A DNA stretch of 64,000 nucleotides from contig JAIVFJ010000069.1 in assembly GCA_025765615.1 (NCBI GenBank), positions 1 through 64,000 on the forward strand. Direction: 5' to 3'. This stretch comes from Zopfochytrium polystomum (taxonomy: Eukaryota; Chytridiomycota; Chytridiomycetes; Chytridiales; Chytridiaceae). Below are positions 11,376 to 23,842 of the stretch, one piece after another. Each line of letters starts with the position of its first letter. Within the stretch, counting starts at the first letter, position 1. The notes below the pieces were generated by a model. The model had not been told where the DNA came from and ran no database searches. It saw nothing but the letters and a program-made list of their open reading frames with translations. The position numbers and the translations under genes are program-made.

Positions 11376-14300
11376 TTAGACTAAGCGTTGTGCTGATTTG
11401 AGCGTGGGCACCACGCTTACACCTTGGAGGTCGGCGAGACTGCAAATTCCCATCAGTGATGCAAGCTTTGCATGTTGAGCTGCAGGAAGAGCTTTGGTGA
11501 GAAGGTCAGCAATCATCATGTCCGTTGGGCAATGAATGAGTTGAACCTCCTTTTTCTCCAAGTGGTCCCGTATGAAATGCAACCTCACGTCAAAGTGTTT
11601 GACCCGACCATGGTGTATTGGATTCATAGCAATAGCTATGGTTGAACGATTGTCTTCAAAAACAGTAGTGGGCTTATTTAAATCCATACCCAGCTCCTGG
11701 AAGAGCATTCGTAGCCAGATTGCCTCTTTGATGGCCTCAGTAAGGGAGAAGTATTCCGCCTCAGTTGAGGACAAAGCGACAACTGATTGTTTCTTGCTGT
11801 ACCATGTAATAGCACCCCCGCAAAGCATGAACACATGCCCTGACCTCGACTTGCGTCCATCCTCTTCAGCATAGCTGGCATCAGCGTAGCCATGTGGTTC
11901 ATCCCACTCTGGGTAAGAAATACCCGCAGCTTTCTCTACCTCTGGGAGCGTTGCATTGGTGATGCATGTCATCTGGGAGTCTCCCTTCTGGTAGAAAAGT
12001 CCATGATCCCAGGTAGCGCGGACGTATCGCAGTAATCTGTCAAGCGCAAGGGAATCTGAATGGGTTGGAGCAGACTGGTATTGTGCAAGTGTATTCACAG
12101 CATACGCAATGTCAGGGCGCGTCAAGTTTGCAAGGTAAGCAAGTTGCATGAGTGTGCTTCGGAAGTATTCCGACTCTTTTTGTGGAAGTTTTCCAGAGTC
12201 CACATCATGTATCCATGTCGTGGACATGGGAGTTGCTTTGATTTTGACAGGTAAGCCTTCATCGTCACACCAGTAGTTTGCTTCCTCCAAGACATGCTGT
12301 GTGTAGTTTTTCTGTCCAATAAAGATTCCATCTTTGATTTTCTCAACTTGAATGCCAACAGCAACTTTTGGGTTGAGGTCCTCGCGGATTTTGAACTTTG
12401 ATTTGATCAGAGAAAGAATTTTGGCAATTTCTTCTTCAGTGTGACTGAAGATGAGGATGTCATCTACGTATAGAGTGATGATGGTCTTGACCTTTCCATC
12501 AGGGTGCCTTTGCACAAAGACACAGTGGTCAGTCTTCAATTGCGTAAATCCAATTTCTACTAGGAAGTCGCGGATTGTTTTGTACCACTGTCGACCAGAC
12601 TGGTGCAGTCCGTACAGACTCTTCCTGAGTAAACAGACAAGAAGTATCCCGTCTGCACCACTTATCTCAAAGCCTTCTGGTTGTTCCATGAAGTTTTCAA
12701 TGTCCAGTTTGGCGTTCAAGTATGCAGTTTCGACATCAAGGCCTGCAAGTATGAGGTCAAACAGCAACGAGATAGCAAGGATTGCCCTTATGGAGGAGCT
12801 GCGGACGACAGGGGAGAAGGTCTCATTGTAGTCCTGACCAAAGATCTGAGTGTAACCCCGGCCGACAAGGCGAGCCTTGAAGCGTTCAAGGGACCCTTCA
12901 CTGTCAAACTTGTAGGCAAAAACCCATTTGGGCTTGAGTATCTTACGCCCTTTAGGTCGAGCCACTAAGTCCCAGACATGCTTTGATGTGATCGAATTGA
13001 TCTCTGAGAGTTGAGCTGCCTTCCAATACTTTGCAAAAGGAGAACGCATGGCCTCTTTATGTGAAGCAGGGAGTGGTGGTAGGTCCCGCTGGTGGATCCT
13101 TTCTGTTGGATATGCTGTGACTTCCTCCGGCTCAAGCACAGTGTATGCTTTGAGCGTTTGGTAGAGTTCACGAAATTGTCCCCGTGCTATCCGTAGTTTA
13201 CGAATTCTTGCAGTTAAAGCGCGGAGTGTTTTCCGACTGTAAGTGGAAGGACTTGTGGCAATTGATGGTTTTGTTCGTAGTTTACAAAGGTTTGCCTTCA
13301 ATGCCAGGTAGTCACGTAAACCTGATGGCTCTCGTGGTATGATTGGGGGATTTGTTGCCTCCCCTGTTGACTCTGGCAAAGCTAGAATGTCAGGGGAAGT
13401 TGAGCGCTCCCTAGGAGGGATTTCCTGTTCATCAGGTATTGACTCTGGTTCAGAATCAGAAGCGTCGTATAGCATACCCGGCTGTAGATCTCCCCCCTGT
13501 GATTCTGCAGGTGGTACATCGTCTTCTTGTGAGTCAGACAGAGCGTCAGGATGTGCCACATCTGGATCAGTGGACATAGCAGGGGGTATGCAGCGAGGTG
13601 GAAAGATATTGGAAATCCTGAGCTGTGGGTTGGACTGGTCCCCATTCCTTCAAGCGGGAGTCATGAAGGAACTGTCTCCAGTTCCGCACAATGCCAGGAA
13701 AAACATTTTCGTGAAAGGAGACATGGAAGTGTTCCGATATTCTCTGAGTTTTCAAGTCGTAGACTACTGGAAGAGTGTTTCCTTTATACCCTAAGAATAT
13801 GCCTGGCGCCCCTTTGTCAGGATGTTTAAGTGTTCGCTTTTCCTTTGGGATACGGTGGATAACCAAACAGCCAAAGGTGCGGATGTGATCAACATTTGGC
13901 TTTTCACCGTACCAAGCTTCATAAGGTGTTTTCTTAGTGTAAGAGTGGTAAACCCTGTTCTTGATGTATGCTGCGTAGCGGACTGCATACACAAAGAAAG
14001 AGTGGGGCAATCGTGACTCTAAGAGCATGCAGTGTGCCATGTCTTTGAGAGTGTTGACCTGACGTTCTACCAGCCCATTGAATTCCTTGGTGAATGCAGG
14101 ACTAGGTTCTAAAACAATAGGAGGATGCCGAGTATTGGCCCAAGTTTTGAATTCTCCATCTTTGAAGATTTCCCCCCTGTCACAGCGCACAGATGTGATA
14201 TGTTTGCCATGTTGTTGTTCAAACCTTTCGATCGTAGACCGGAATCTTGTGGGCGCGTCGGACAAAGAGTTGAGGAACTCAATGTCAAGCCAACGGGTTG

Positions 14301-16637
14301 ACTCTTCCACAACCAGTTGGCCAATGTTTTTCACCATGGTGTCCACGTGCGGGCAGTGGGACAGCATCAGTGTGTAAACGACCAAGCAGTGTGGTGTTTG
14401 GTCTGGAAGTGGAGTGGATAGGCGAAGCTTTCAATTTCCCAACATCACATGTCACGCAGGGAATGTCATGAATGAGGAAAAATGAATGACCAACTTTATT
14501 CAGATTTGACCAAGTACGCTTCAAAGAAGATAAAGACAGGTGACCAAATTTCTTGTGAAGAGCTCGGACTGCTTCAATGTTCTGAGGGTTTGGTAAAGGG
14601 TCTGGGTCAGTTTGACTTAAAGTTGGGGTTGCAGTTTGCAAAGGAGCAGTTTGCTGTTGCGACTCACCTGGGGCGTCCCCCGAAGGAGTCGGCGCGTCCC
14701 TTCCAAGTTCTGCCCTGTCGAGACCAGTATGTCCCGTCAGAAGAGAAGGGTCCACAACATAAACATTTCCCTGTGTCCCTGTGAGCAATGGTAAAGTCTG
14801 AACCATGTACCCGAGGGTGCAATAGGGCTGTGTCTGCTGTGAAAGTCACGTTGTGACCTGTCTGCCGCACGATTTGCTGAACTGAGAGTAGAGTGTCTGA
14901 GAACTCTGGCACATAGAGCGAGTTCCTCATGATGAGAGCTCTTCCGTTAACGAACAGGGTGAAGTCGCCCACTCCAGTGGCAGTTGTAAAGCCGTCAGCT
15001 GTTTTGATCTGCTGGGAGGTGGGCCGCAAGTTTGTGAAGTGCTCTTCACAAGGCGACATTGTCCTGGAAGCCCCAGAGTCAAGGATGACCTGGTGTGGGT
15101 TGCCGCCAGCAAGTCTTGCCATCAGCGCAGTCTCGTAGATGCGGCGGTAGGTGACGTTGCGGTAGAGGAAACGCCCAGATTCGTACATCACTTTGTAGCC
15201 GACGTTTGAGACAATGTTGTCAGTGATCCAGTCTGGATCCATTCTGCCGTCAAGAAGTGTAACTGTGAGTTCCACTTCAAATTCCTCCTCCACCTCAACG
15301 GCCTGGCATGTTCCAATTTCAAACTCCCGTGCCGCAAGTGCCCTTTCTACTGAAAGGAAGTCGTCTAGAGCTGATGTGTCTGCAAGGCGCGCAGCACCCT
15401 CAGTACTGAACTCCAACATTTCGACGTCTTCTGCTTCAGTAGGCGGTGGTGGAGTATCCATCCTGTAGCATTTGTGGGGAGGAGAATCCTCAGAGGCTGC
15501 GCAAGAGGCTTGGTGGTGTTCTTTAGCAGCCACCTCACGTGCAATCTTGGCAGTCTCAGTAGCTTTCTTGGAATCAGCTGGCGTGGCCTTGGCTTCTTTG
15601 GCGTGTGCAGGCTGCTTGCCCTTGGCCTTCTTTGCAGGGCGAGCCGGCTCTGACTTCCCGTGAGGGAACTTGAGGCATTCCTCGCGAGAGTGTGAGACCC
15701 AGATTCCATGAAGGTCACAAGTAGGCTTGCCGTTGAGTGCCTCACCGATCTTGCGCTTCTTGGTTGCCACTGAGGTCTTTGCTGAAGCAGCTGTTTCCAT
15801 CTCAGAAGTGCCGTGGTGAGCAGAGTGTCTGCTGTTCTTCTCTTTGCTTTGCTGGTACAGCGTGTGGCAGTTTGTCAACTCCTTGACGAGATCGCTGGTG
15901 TTGGCGTAGCCTGACAGCCCCTTGAGAAGATTTTGACGAACGCCAGAGAAGATTTCATGTCCAGGCAGCGTTTCCCTTGCTTTGTGGATGATGGCAGAAC
16001 GCAGGATGTTTGTCACACCCCTGCAAGTGGTGGCAGTACATTTGAAATGCTTTGGCCAATCCGTGACCAGTGTGGTCAGAGTGGTGTACCACTCCTGGAC
16101 TGCCGGACCAGAGTCTCTGGGTTTTGCCAAACGACTGTAAGTCGCAAGCCACTTGTCCTGCTGTGAACCAGTGTGGTCCTGCAGGGCGTACTTGTCATTG
16201 AGCCACTTGTACCGATCAGCGCAGTTGGTGATGTTTGCTGCATTCATGGAGCGCACATCCTCGATGCGCGAGCAGGAGTCGAGGGTAGCAACCGCCTTGT
16301 CGTGTTGGGCCTCAAGCTCCCTGTAGGTCTTGTGTTCTTGGCGTATACCAGTGTGGTACTTGTCAAGGGCAGCGTGGTGCAGACGGTACATCTCACTGTA
16401 CGCAGCCTTGGCCTCCGCCGTTGCAGAGGATTCAGGGGGAGAACCAATACTGGGAGGAGCAGCGCCGATGCCGACCTTGGTGCAGTGCTCGTTGAACGTA
16501 CCGAAGTAATCAGGCTTGAGGAAGCTGGCAACAAGATTGTATGCCATGACCGGCTTGATGACTTCTTCCACATGCAGTTCCCAAGCCTGGTAGCCGTAAG
16601 AAGAGAAGCGGACAGCCTTGGGGGTCGAAGAAGACAT
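11376..16637 (-). pseudogene. Element A gag-pol polyprotein gene, frameshifted
   Basis: The start codon at 16,637 (MSSSTPKAVRF) corresponds to the B start. Gag includes a CDLHG...H...C knuckle-like motif. Protease has ILDSGASRTMSP. The integrase zinc region has ALHKKFGHLS and CVTCDVGKL. The integrase core has HTDAVP, RCDRGEIF and FNGLVERQ. RT has LDVETAYLNAKLD and LYVDDILIFSH. RNase H has STEAEYFSL. Relative to B, extra single bases near 14,770, 14,320 and 13,580 split the gene into four overlapping frames; the longest, 11,376-13,577, holds RT-RNase H. All catalytic motifs are intact, so the breaks are either recent mutations or sequencing errors. Confidence 0.9.
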
Positions 16638-16850
16638 GCTAGGTAGCGGCTTGGTGGACCAGTGGACTTGTTTAGAGCGGTAGCCCTTTTCTTGTAGAGA
16701 GCCAAGAGCCCTTTGTTGCCTTAAAGTAGCTGGTGAGCCGGTGCTCACAGACAGGTTGGTCTTGTTTAGAGTCAGAAACCCTTTTCTTGTAAGAGCAGCA
16801 GGGCCCTGTTCGAGCGTACGAGTGTGGCCGACGGCTTGTAGGTAGCTTTG

Positions 16851-18075
16851 TGATGAAATCCCACCCAGGACTGGAGGGACTTGGTGTGTGTGGGGATGAA
16901 GAGAGAGAGAGAGAGAGAGAGAGCAGTGATGATGGAAAAGGGAGAGGAGTGAGAGGATGTAGAGAGGAGAGAGGAGTGAGTGGGCAGAGATGGAAGAGAG
17001 AGCAAATGGAGGAAGAGAGAGTGGCTTGTTTTGCACTGGATTCTGTCAAAGCAGCAAGGAGGGGGTTGGATTCCTTTTTTGATCTCTGTGAGAGGTTGCT
17101 GCTTTTATACTCCTGCAGGTTGGAGCCATCAGAAAACAGAGGGAGAAGTGGGCTGCACAGAGCAGGCCACAGAAATGAGATAAAACAGGCTGAGCACCAA
17201 CCCCCAGCCTGGGCTAAGTACCCATTCAGGGCTGAGTACCACCCAGGGCTGGGCATCACTCAGGGCTGAGCACCAGCCAGGGCTAAGTACCAGCCTGGGC
17301 TGAGCACCACCCAGGGCTGAGTACCAGCCTGGGCTGTGCACCACCCAGGGCTGAAGTACCAGCCAGGGCTGAGTACCACCTTGGGCTGAGCACTTTGTCT
17401 GGGCTGAGTACCACCAGGAACCAATTTACAGCTTGTTTGAGAAACAGTTGCTTGTAAATTGGTTTGGTTGTTTCCAAATCAGGAAGCTTGTTTGGGAAAC
17501 AAGCCGCTTTTTTCCTTGTTTTTAGAAATCCAATGATTGGTGCAATCTCTGGTGAGCTCAGTTTTTATCTCATTTTTAGAAATGCAGTGATTGGTGCAAT
17601 CCCTGATTCCTAAATGCCTGTTGCATTGCTCAGATTGCACAGCACAGCAGGAAAGCTGGAATTCCAGATCAGGAAGCGGAATTCCGGTGCAGAGAGAGGA
17701 ATTCCAGATCAGGAAGCGGAATTCCGATGCAAAAGGGCGGAATTCCGGTGCAGAGAGCGGAATTCCGGAGCCTGGGGCAGTGGTACACTGCTTCTGCATG
17801 CTTGCTGTGCTGTGTTACATGTGCAGAGTGCGTAGTTTGCGCGTTTTTGTGCATGTTCTAATTGCATTGTTCCTACCGGTAGGATGAACAAAGCTAGAAC
17901 AACAGCCGCCTTTGCCTATCTCTTTTTATTGAGAACAGATTAGCCCTTCCGAGCGCCCCATTCAAGTATTGAATCTACTGAGCCCTTCAAACACCCCATC
18001 CAATGTGATTGGATGGAGTTCTCAAAGGGATCATCAGTAACGGGCGTAGTGTACCCCGTGGGTCGAATCTCAACA
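16851..18075 (-). mobile_element. Element A 5' LTR
   Basis: 1,225 bp. Promoter-like elements on the minus strand are a TATAAAAGCAGC box near 17,110, followed by a pyrimidine-rich leader with a CT run (about 16,900). The LTR ends TTTCATCA at 16,851. Confidence 0.93.
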
Positions 18076-18080
18076 CTCAG

Positions 18081-18415
18081 CCTGTTTTATCTCATTTCTG
18101 TGGCCTGCTCTGTGCAGCCCACTGCTCCCTCTGTTTTCTGATGGCTCCAACCTGCAGGAGTATAAAAGCAGCAACCTCTCACAGAGATCAAACAAGGAAT
18201 AAAACCCCCTCCTTGCTGCTTTGACAGAATCCAGTGCAAAACAAGCCAATCTCTCTTCCTCCATTCTCTCTTCCATCTCTGCCCACTCACTCCTCTCTCC
18301 TCTCTCCATCCTCTCACTCCTCTCCCTTTTCCATCATCACTGCTCTCTCTCTCTCTCTCTCTCTCTTCATCCCCACACACACCAAGTCCCTCCAGTCCTG
18401 GGTGGGATTTCATCA
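18081..18415 (+). mobile_element. Element B 5' LTR, second part
   Basis: The last 335 bp of the split LTR (CCTGTTTTATCTC to GATTTCATCA). It holds the TATAAAAGC box (about 18,160) and the CT-rich leader, so the B promoter core survived the insertion of A while its upstream LTR portion was displaced by 8 kb. Confidence 0.92.
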
Positions 18416-18627
18416 CAAAGCTACCTACAAGCCGTCGGCCACACTTGTACGCTCGAACAGGGCCCTTCTGCTCTTACAAGAAAAGGGTTTCTGACTCTAA
18501 ACAAGACCAACCTGTCTGTGAGCACCGGCTCACCAGCTACTTTAAGGCAACAAAGGGCTCTGGCTCTCTACAAGAAAAGGGCTACCGCTCTAAACAAGTC
18601 CACTGGTCCACCAAGCCGCTACCTAGC

Positions 18628-21600
18628 ATGTCTTCTTCGACCCCCAAGGCTGTCCGCTTCTCTTCTTATGGCTACCAGGCTTGGGAACTGCATGTGGAAG
18701 AAGTCATCAAGCCGGTCATGGCATACAATCTTGTTGCCAGCTTCCTCAAGCCTGATTACTTCGGTATGTTCAACGAGCACTGCACCAAGGTCGGCATCGG
18801 TGCTGCTCCTCCCAGTATTGGTTCTCCCCCTGAATCCTCTGCAACGGCAGAGGCCAAGGCTGCGTACAGTGAGATGTACCGTCTGCACCACGCTGCCCTT
18901 GACAAGTACCACACTGGTATACGCCAAGAACACAAGACCTACAGGGAGCTTGAGGCCCAACACGACAAGGCGGTTGCTACCCTCGACTCCTGCTCGCGCA
19001 TTGAGGATGTGCGCTCCATGAATGCGGCAAACATCACCAACTGCGCTGACCGGTACAAGTGGCTCAATGACAAGTACGCCCTGCAGGACCACACTGGTTC
19101 ACAGCAGGACAAGTGGCTTGCGACTTACAGTCGTTTGGCAAAACCCAGAGACTCTGGTCCGGCAGTCCAGGAGTGGTACACCACTCTGACCACACTGGTC
19201 ACGGATTGGCCAAAGCATTTCAAATGTACTGCCACCACTTGCAGGGGAGTGACAAACATCCTGCGTTCTGCCATCATCCACAAAGCAAGGGAAATGCTGC
19301 CTGGACATGAAATCTTCTCTGGCGTTCGTCAAAATCTTCTCAAGGGGCTGTCAGGCTACGCCAACACCAGCGATCTCGTCAAGGAGTTGACAAACTGCCA
19401 CACGCTGTACCAGCAAAGCAAAGAGAAGAACAGCAGACACTCTGCTCACCACGGCACTTCTGAGATGGAAACAGCTGCTTCAGCAAAGACCTCAGTGGCA
19501 ACCAAGAAGCGCAAGATCGGTGAGGCACTCAACGGCAAGCCTACTTGTGACCTTCATGGAATCTGGGTCTCACACTCTCGCGAGGAATGCCTCAAGTTCC
19601 CTCACGGGAAGTCAGAGCCGGCTCGCCCTGCAAAGAAGGCCAAGGGCAAGCAGCCTGCACTCGCCAAAGAAGCCAAGGCCACGCCAGCTGATTCCAAGAA
19701 AGCTACTGAGACTGCCAAGACTGCACGTGAGGTGGCTGCTAAAGAACACCACCAAGCCTCTTGCGCAGCCTCTGAGGATTCTCCTCCCCACAAATGCTAC
19801 AGGATGGATACTCCACCACCGCCTACTGAAGCAGAAGACGTCGAAATGTTGGAGTTCAGTACTGAGGGTGCTGCGCGCCTTGCAGACACATCAGCTCTAG
19901 ACGACTTTCTTTCAGTAGAAAGGGCACTTGCGGCACGGGAGTTTGAAATTGGAACATGCCAGGCCGTTGAGGTGGAGGAGGAATTTGAAGTGGAACTCAC
20001 AGTTACACTTCTTGACGGCAGAATGGATCCAGACTGGATCACTGACAACATTGTCTCAAACGTCGGCTACAAAGTGATGTATGAATCTGGGCGTTTCCTC
20101 TACCGCAATGTCACCTACCGCCGCATCTACGAGACTGCGCTGATGGCAAGACTTGCTGGCGGCAACCCACACCAGGTCATCCTTGACTCTGGGGCTTCCA
20201 GGACAATGTCGCCTTGTGAAGAGCACTTCACAAACTTGCGGCCCACCTCCCAGCAGATCAAAACAGCTGACGGCTTTACAACTGCCACTGGAGTGGGCGA
20301 CTTCACCCTGTTCGTTAACGGAAGAGCTCTCATCATGAGGAACTCGCTCTATGTGCCAGAGTTCTCAGATACTCTACTCTCAGTTCAGCAAATCGTGCGG
20401 CAGACAGGTCACAACGTGACTTTCACAGCAGACACAGCCCTATTGCACCCTCGGGTACATGGTTCAGACTTTACCATTGCTCACAGGGACACAGGAAATG
20501 TTTATGTTGTGGACCCTTCTCTTCTGACGGGACATACTGGTCTCGACAGGGCAGAACTTGGAAGGGACGCGCCGACTCCTTCGGGGGACGCCCCAGGTGA
20601 GTCGCAACAGCAAACTGCTCCTTTGCAAACTGCAACCCCAACTTTAAGTCAAACTGACCCAGACCCTTTACCAAACCCTCAGAACATTGAAGCAGTCCGA
20701 GCTCTTCACAAGAAATTTGGTCACCTGTCTTTATCTTCTTTGAAGCGTACTTGGTCAAATCTGAATAAAGTTGGTCATTCATTTTTCCTCATTCATGACA
20801 TTCCCTGCGTGACATGTGATGTTGGGAAATTGAAAGCTTCGCCTATCCACTCCACTTCCAGACCAAACACCACACTGCTTGGTCGTTTACACACTGATGC
20901 TGTCCCACTGCCCGCACGTGGACACCATGGTGAAAAACATTGCCAACTGGTTGTGGAAGAGTCAACCCGCTGGCTTGACATTGAGTTCCTCAACTCTTTG
21001 TCCGACGCGCCCACAAGATTCCGGTCTACGATCGAAAGGTTTGAACAACAACATGGCAAACATATCACATCTGTGCGCTGTGACAGGGGGGAAATCTTCA
21101 AAGATGGAGAATTCAAAACTTGGGCCAATACTCGGCATCCTCCTATTGTTTTAGAACCTAGTCCTGCATTCACCAAGGAATTCAATGGGCTGCTAGAACG
21201 TCAGGTCAACACTCTCAAAGACATGGCACACTGCATGCTCTTAGAGTCACGATTGCCCCACTCTTTCTTTGTGTATGCAGTCCGCTACGCAGCATACATC
21301 AAGAACAGGGTTTACCACTCTTACACTAAGAAAACACCTTATGAAGCTTGGTACGGTGAAAAGCCAAATGTCGATCACATCCGCACCTTTGGCTGTTTGG
21401 TTATCCACCGTATCCCAAAGGAAAAGCGAACGCTTAAACATCCTGACAAAGGGGCGCCAGGCATATTCTTAGGGTATAAAGGAAACACTCTTCCAGTAGT
21501 CTACGACTTGAAAACCCAGAGAATATCGGAACACTTCCATGTCTCCTTTCACGAAAATGTTTTTCCTGGCATTGTGCGGAACTGGAGACAGTTCCTTCAT

Positions 21601-21762
21601 GACTCCCGCTTGAAGGAATGGGGACCAGTCCAACCCACAGCTCAGGATTTCCAATATCTTTCCTCCTCGTTGCATACCCCCTCTATGTCCACTGATCCAG
21701 ATGTGGCACATCCTGACGCTCTGTCTGACTCACAAGAAGACGATGCTATACGACGCTTCTGA
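18628..21762 (+). pseudogene. Element B gag, protease and integrase (truncated by frameshift)
   Basis: Open for 1,045 codons from ATG 18,628; an in-frame upstream ATG at 18,445 lies in the leader and is less likely. Gag occupies about residues 1-450, with a CDLHG...SHSREEC motif (about 310-325) and an acidic tail. The protease motif VILDSGASRTMSP is at about residue 515. GAG-pre-integrase HHCC (LHKKFGHLS, CVTCDVGKL) is at about 690-740. The integrase core with D, D and the FNGLLERQ glutamate region spans about 755-860. After residue 1,038 a 44-bp deletion relative to A shifts the frame and stops it at 21,762, before RT. Confidence 0.9.
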
Positions 21763-23842
21763 TTCTGAACCAGAGTCAATACCTGATGAACAGGAAATCC
21801 CTCCTAGGGAGCGCTCAACTTCCCCTGACATTCTAGCTTTGCCAGAGTCAACAGGGGAGGCAACAAATCCCCCAATCATACCACGAGAGCCATCAGGTTT
21901 ACGTGACTACCTGGCATTGAAGGCGAACCTTTGTAAACTACGAACAAAACCATCAATTGCCACAAATCCTTCCACTTACAGTAGGAAAACACTCCGCGCT
22001 TTAACTGCAAGAATTCGTAAACTACGGATAGCACGGGGACAATTTCGTGAACTCTACCAAACGCTCAAAGCATACACTGTGCTTGAGCCGGAGGAAGTCA
22101 CAGCATATCCAACAGAAAGGATCCACCAGCGGGACCTACCACCACTCCCTGCTTCACATAAAGAGGCCATGCGTTCTCCTTTTGCAAAGTATTGGAAGGC
22201 AGCTCAACTCTCAGAGATCAATTCGATCACATCAAAGCATGTCTGGGACTTAGTGGCTCGACCTAAAGGGCGTAAGATACTCAAGCCCAAATGGGTTTTT
22301 GCCTACAAGTTTGACAGTGAAGGGTCCCTTGAACGCTTCAAGGCTCGCCTTGTCGGCCGGGGTTACACTCAGATCTTTGGTCAGGACTACAATGAGACCT
22401 TCTCCCCTGTCGTCCGCAGCTCCTCCATAAGGGCAATCCTTGCTATCTCGTTGCTGTTTGACCTCATACTTGCAGGCCTTGATGTCGAAACTGCATACTT
22501 GAACGCCAAACTGGACATTGAAAACTTCATGGAACAACCAGAAGGCTTTGAGATAAGTGGTGCAGACGGGATACTTCTTGTCTGTTTACTCAGGAAGAGT
22601 CTGTACGGACTGCACCAGTCTGGTCGACAGTGGTACAAAACAATCCGCGACTTCCTCGTAGAAATTGGATTTACGCAATTGAAGACTGACCACTGTGTCT
22701 TTGTGCAAAGGCACCCTGATAGAAAGGTCAAGACCATCATCACTCTATACGTAGATGACATCCTCATCTTCAGTCACACTGAAGAAGAAATTGCCAAAAT
22801 TCTTTCTCTGATCAAATCAAAGTTCAAAATCCGCGAGGACCTCAACCCAAAAGTTGCTGTAGGCATCCAAGTTGAGAAAATCAAAGATGGAATCTTTATT
22901 GGACAGAAAAACTACACACAGCATGTCTTGGAGGAAGCAAACTACTGGTGTGACGATGAAGGCTTACCTGTCAAAATCAAAGCAACTCCCATGTCCACGA
23001 CATGGATGCACGATGTGGACTCTGGAAAACTTCCACAAAAAGAGTCGGAATACTTCCGAAGCACACTCATGCAACTTGCTTACCTTGCAAACTTGACACG
23101 CCCTGACATTGCGTATGCTGTGAATACACTTGCACAATACCAGTCTGCTCCAACCCATTCAGATTCCCTTGCGCTTGACAGATTGCTGCGATATGTCCGC
23201 GCTACCTGGGATCATGGACTTTTCTACCAGAAGGGAGACTCCCAGATGACATGCATCACCAATGCAACGCTCCCAGAGGTAGAGAAAGCTGCGGGTATTT
23301 CTTACCCAGAGTGGGATGAACCACATGGCTACGCTGATGCCAGCTATGCTGAAGAGGATGGACGCAAGTCGAGGTCAGGGCATGTGTTCATGCTTTGTGG
23401 GGGTGCTATTACATGGTACAGCAAGAAACAATCAGTTGTCGCTTTGTCCTCAACTGAGGCGGAATACTACTCCCTTACTGAGGCCATCAAAGAGGCAATC
23501 TGGCTAGGAATGCTCTTCCAGGAGCTGGGTATGGATTTAAATAAGCCCACTACTGTTTTTGAAGACAATCGTTCAACCATAGCTATTGCTATGAATCCAA
23601 TACACCATGGTCGGGTCAAACACTTTGACGTGAGATTGCATTTCATACGGGACCACTTGGAGAGAAAGGAGGTTCAACTCATTCATTGCCCAACGGACAT
23701 GATGATTGCCGACCTTCTCACCAAAGCTCTTCCCGCAGCTCAACATGCAAAGCTTGCATCACTGATGGGAATTTGCAGTCTCGCCGACCTCCAAGGTGTA
23801 AGCGTGGTGCCCACGCTCAAATCAGCACAACGCTTAGTCTAA
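21701..23842 (+). CDS. Element B reverse transcriptase-RNase H
   Basis: Open frame of 713 codons in the frame that would continue the polyprotein if the 44-bp deletion near 21,744 were absent. RT motifs: KWVFAYKFDSEGSLERFKAR, GLDVETAYLNAKLD, SLYGLHQSGRQWYK and catalytic LYVDDILIFSH. RNase H: HGYADASYAEEDGRKSRSGH, ALSSTEAEYYSL and DNRSTIAIAMNP. It ends DLLTKALPAAQHAKLASLMG plus a short tail. Expression as a separate protein is not expected for copia; this is the second half of a broken polyprotein. Confidence 0.88.
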   Translation: MWHILTLCLTHKKTMLYDASDSEPESIPDEQEIPPRERSTSPDILALPESTGEATNPPIIPREPSGLRDYLALKANLCKLRTKPSIATNPSTYSRKTLRALTARIRKLRIARGQFRELYQTLKAYTVLEPEEVTAYPTERIHQRDLPPLPASHKEAMRSPFAKYWKAAQLSEINSITSKHVWDLVARPKGRKILKPKWVFAYKFDSEGSLERFKARLVGRGYTQIFGQDYNETFSPVVRSSSIRAILAISLLFDLILAGLDVETAYLNAKLDIENFMEQPEGFEISGADGILLVCLLRKSLYGLHQSGRQWYKTIRDFLVEIGFTQLKTDHCVFVQRHPDRKVKTIITLYVDDILIFSHTEEEIAKILSLIKSKFKIREDLNPKVAVGIQVEKIKDGIFIGQKNYTQHVLEEANYWCDDEGLPVKIKATPMSTTWMHDVDSGKLPQKESEYFRSTLMQLAYLANLTRPDIAYAVNTLAQYQSAPTHSDSLALDRLLRYVRATWDHGLFYQKGDSQMTCITNATLPEVEKAAGISYPEWDEPHGYADASYAEEDGRKSRSGHVFMLCGGAITWYSKKQSVVALSSTEAEYYSLTEAIKEAIWLGMLFQELGMDLNKPTTVFEDNRSTIAIAMNPIHHGRVKHFDVRLHFIRDHLERKEVQLIHCPTDMMIADLLTKALPAAQHAKLASLMGICSLADLQGVSVVPTLKSAQRLV

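Larger units (their letters stand above)
9988..18075 (-). mobile_element. Family 1 Ty1/copia element A, nested in the B 5' LTR
   Basis: Full-length minus-strand element: 5' LTR 16,851-18,075, gag-pol about 16,637-11,376, 3' UTR 11,375-11,212 and 3' LTR 9988-11,211. CTCAG duplications flank it. It is the youngest event in this nest. The LTRs are nearly the same, differing by a few bases (for example near 10,490 versus 17,345). Three single-base insertions break its polyprotein frame, while the 44 bp missing from B are present here. Confidence 0.93.
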
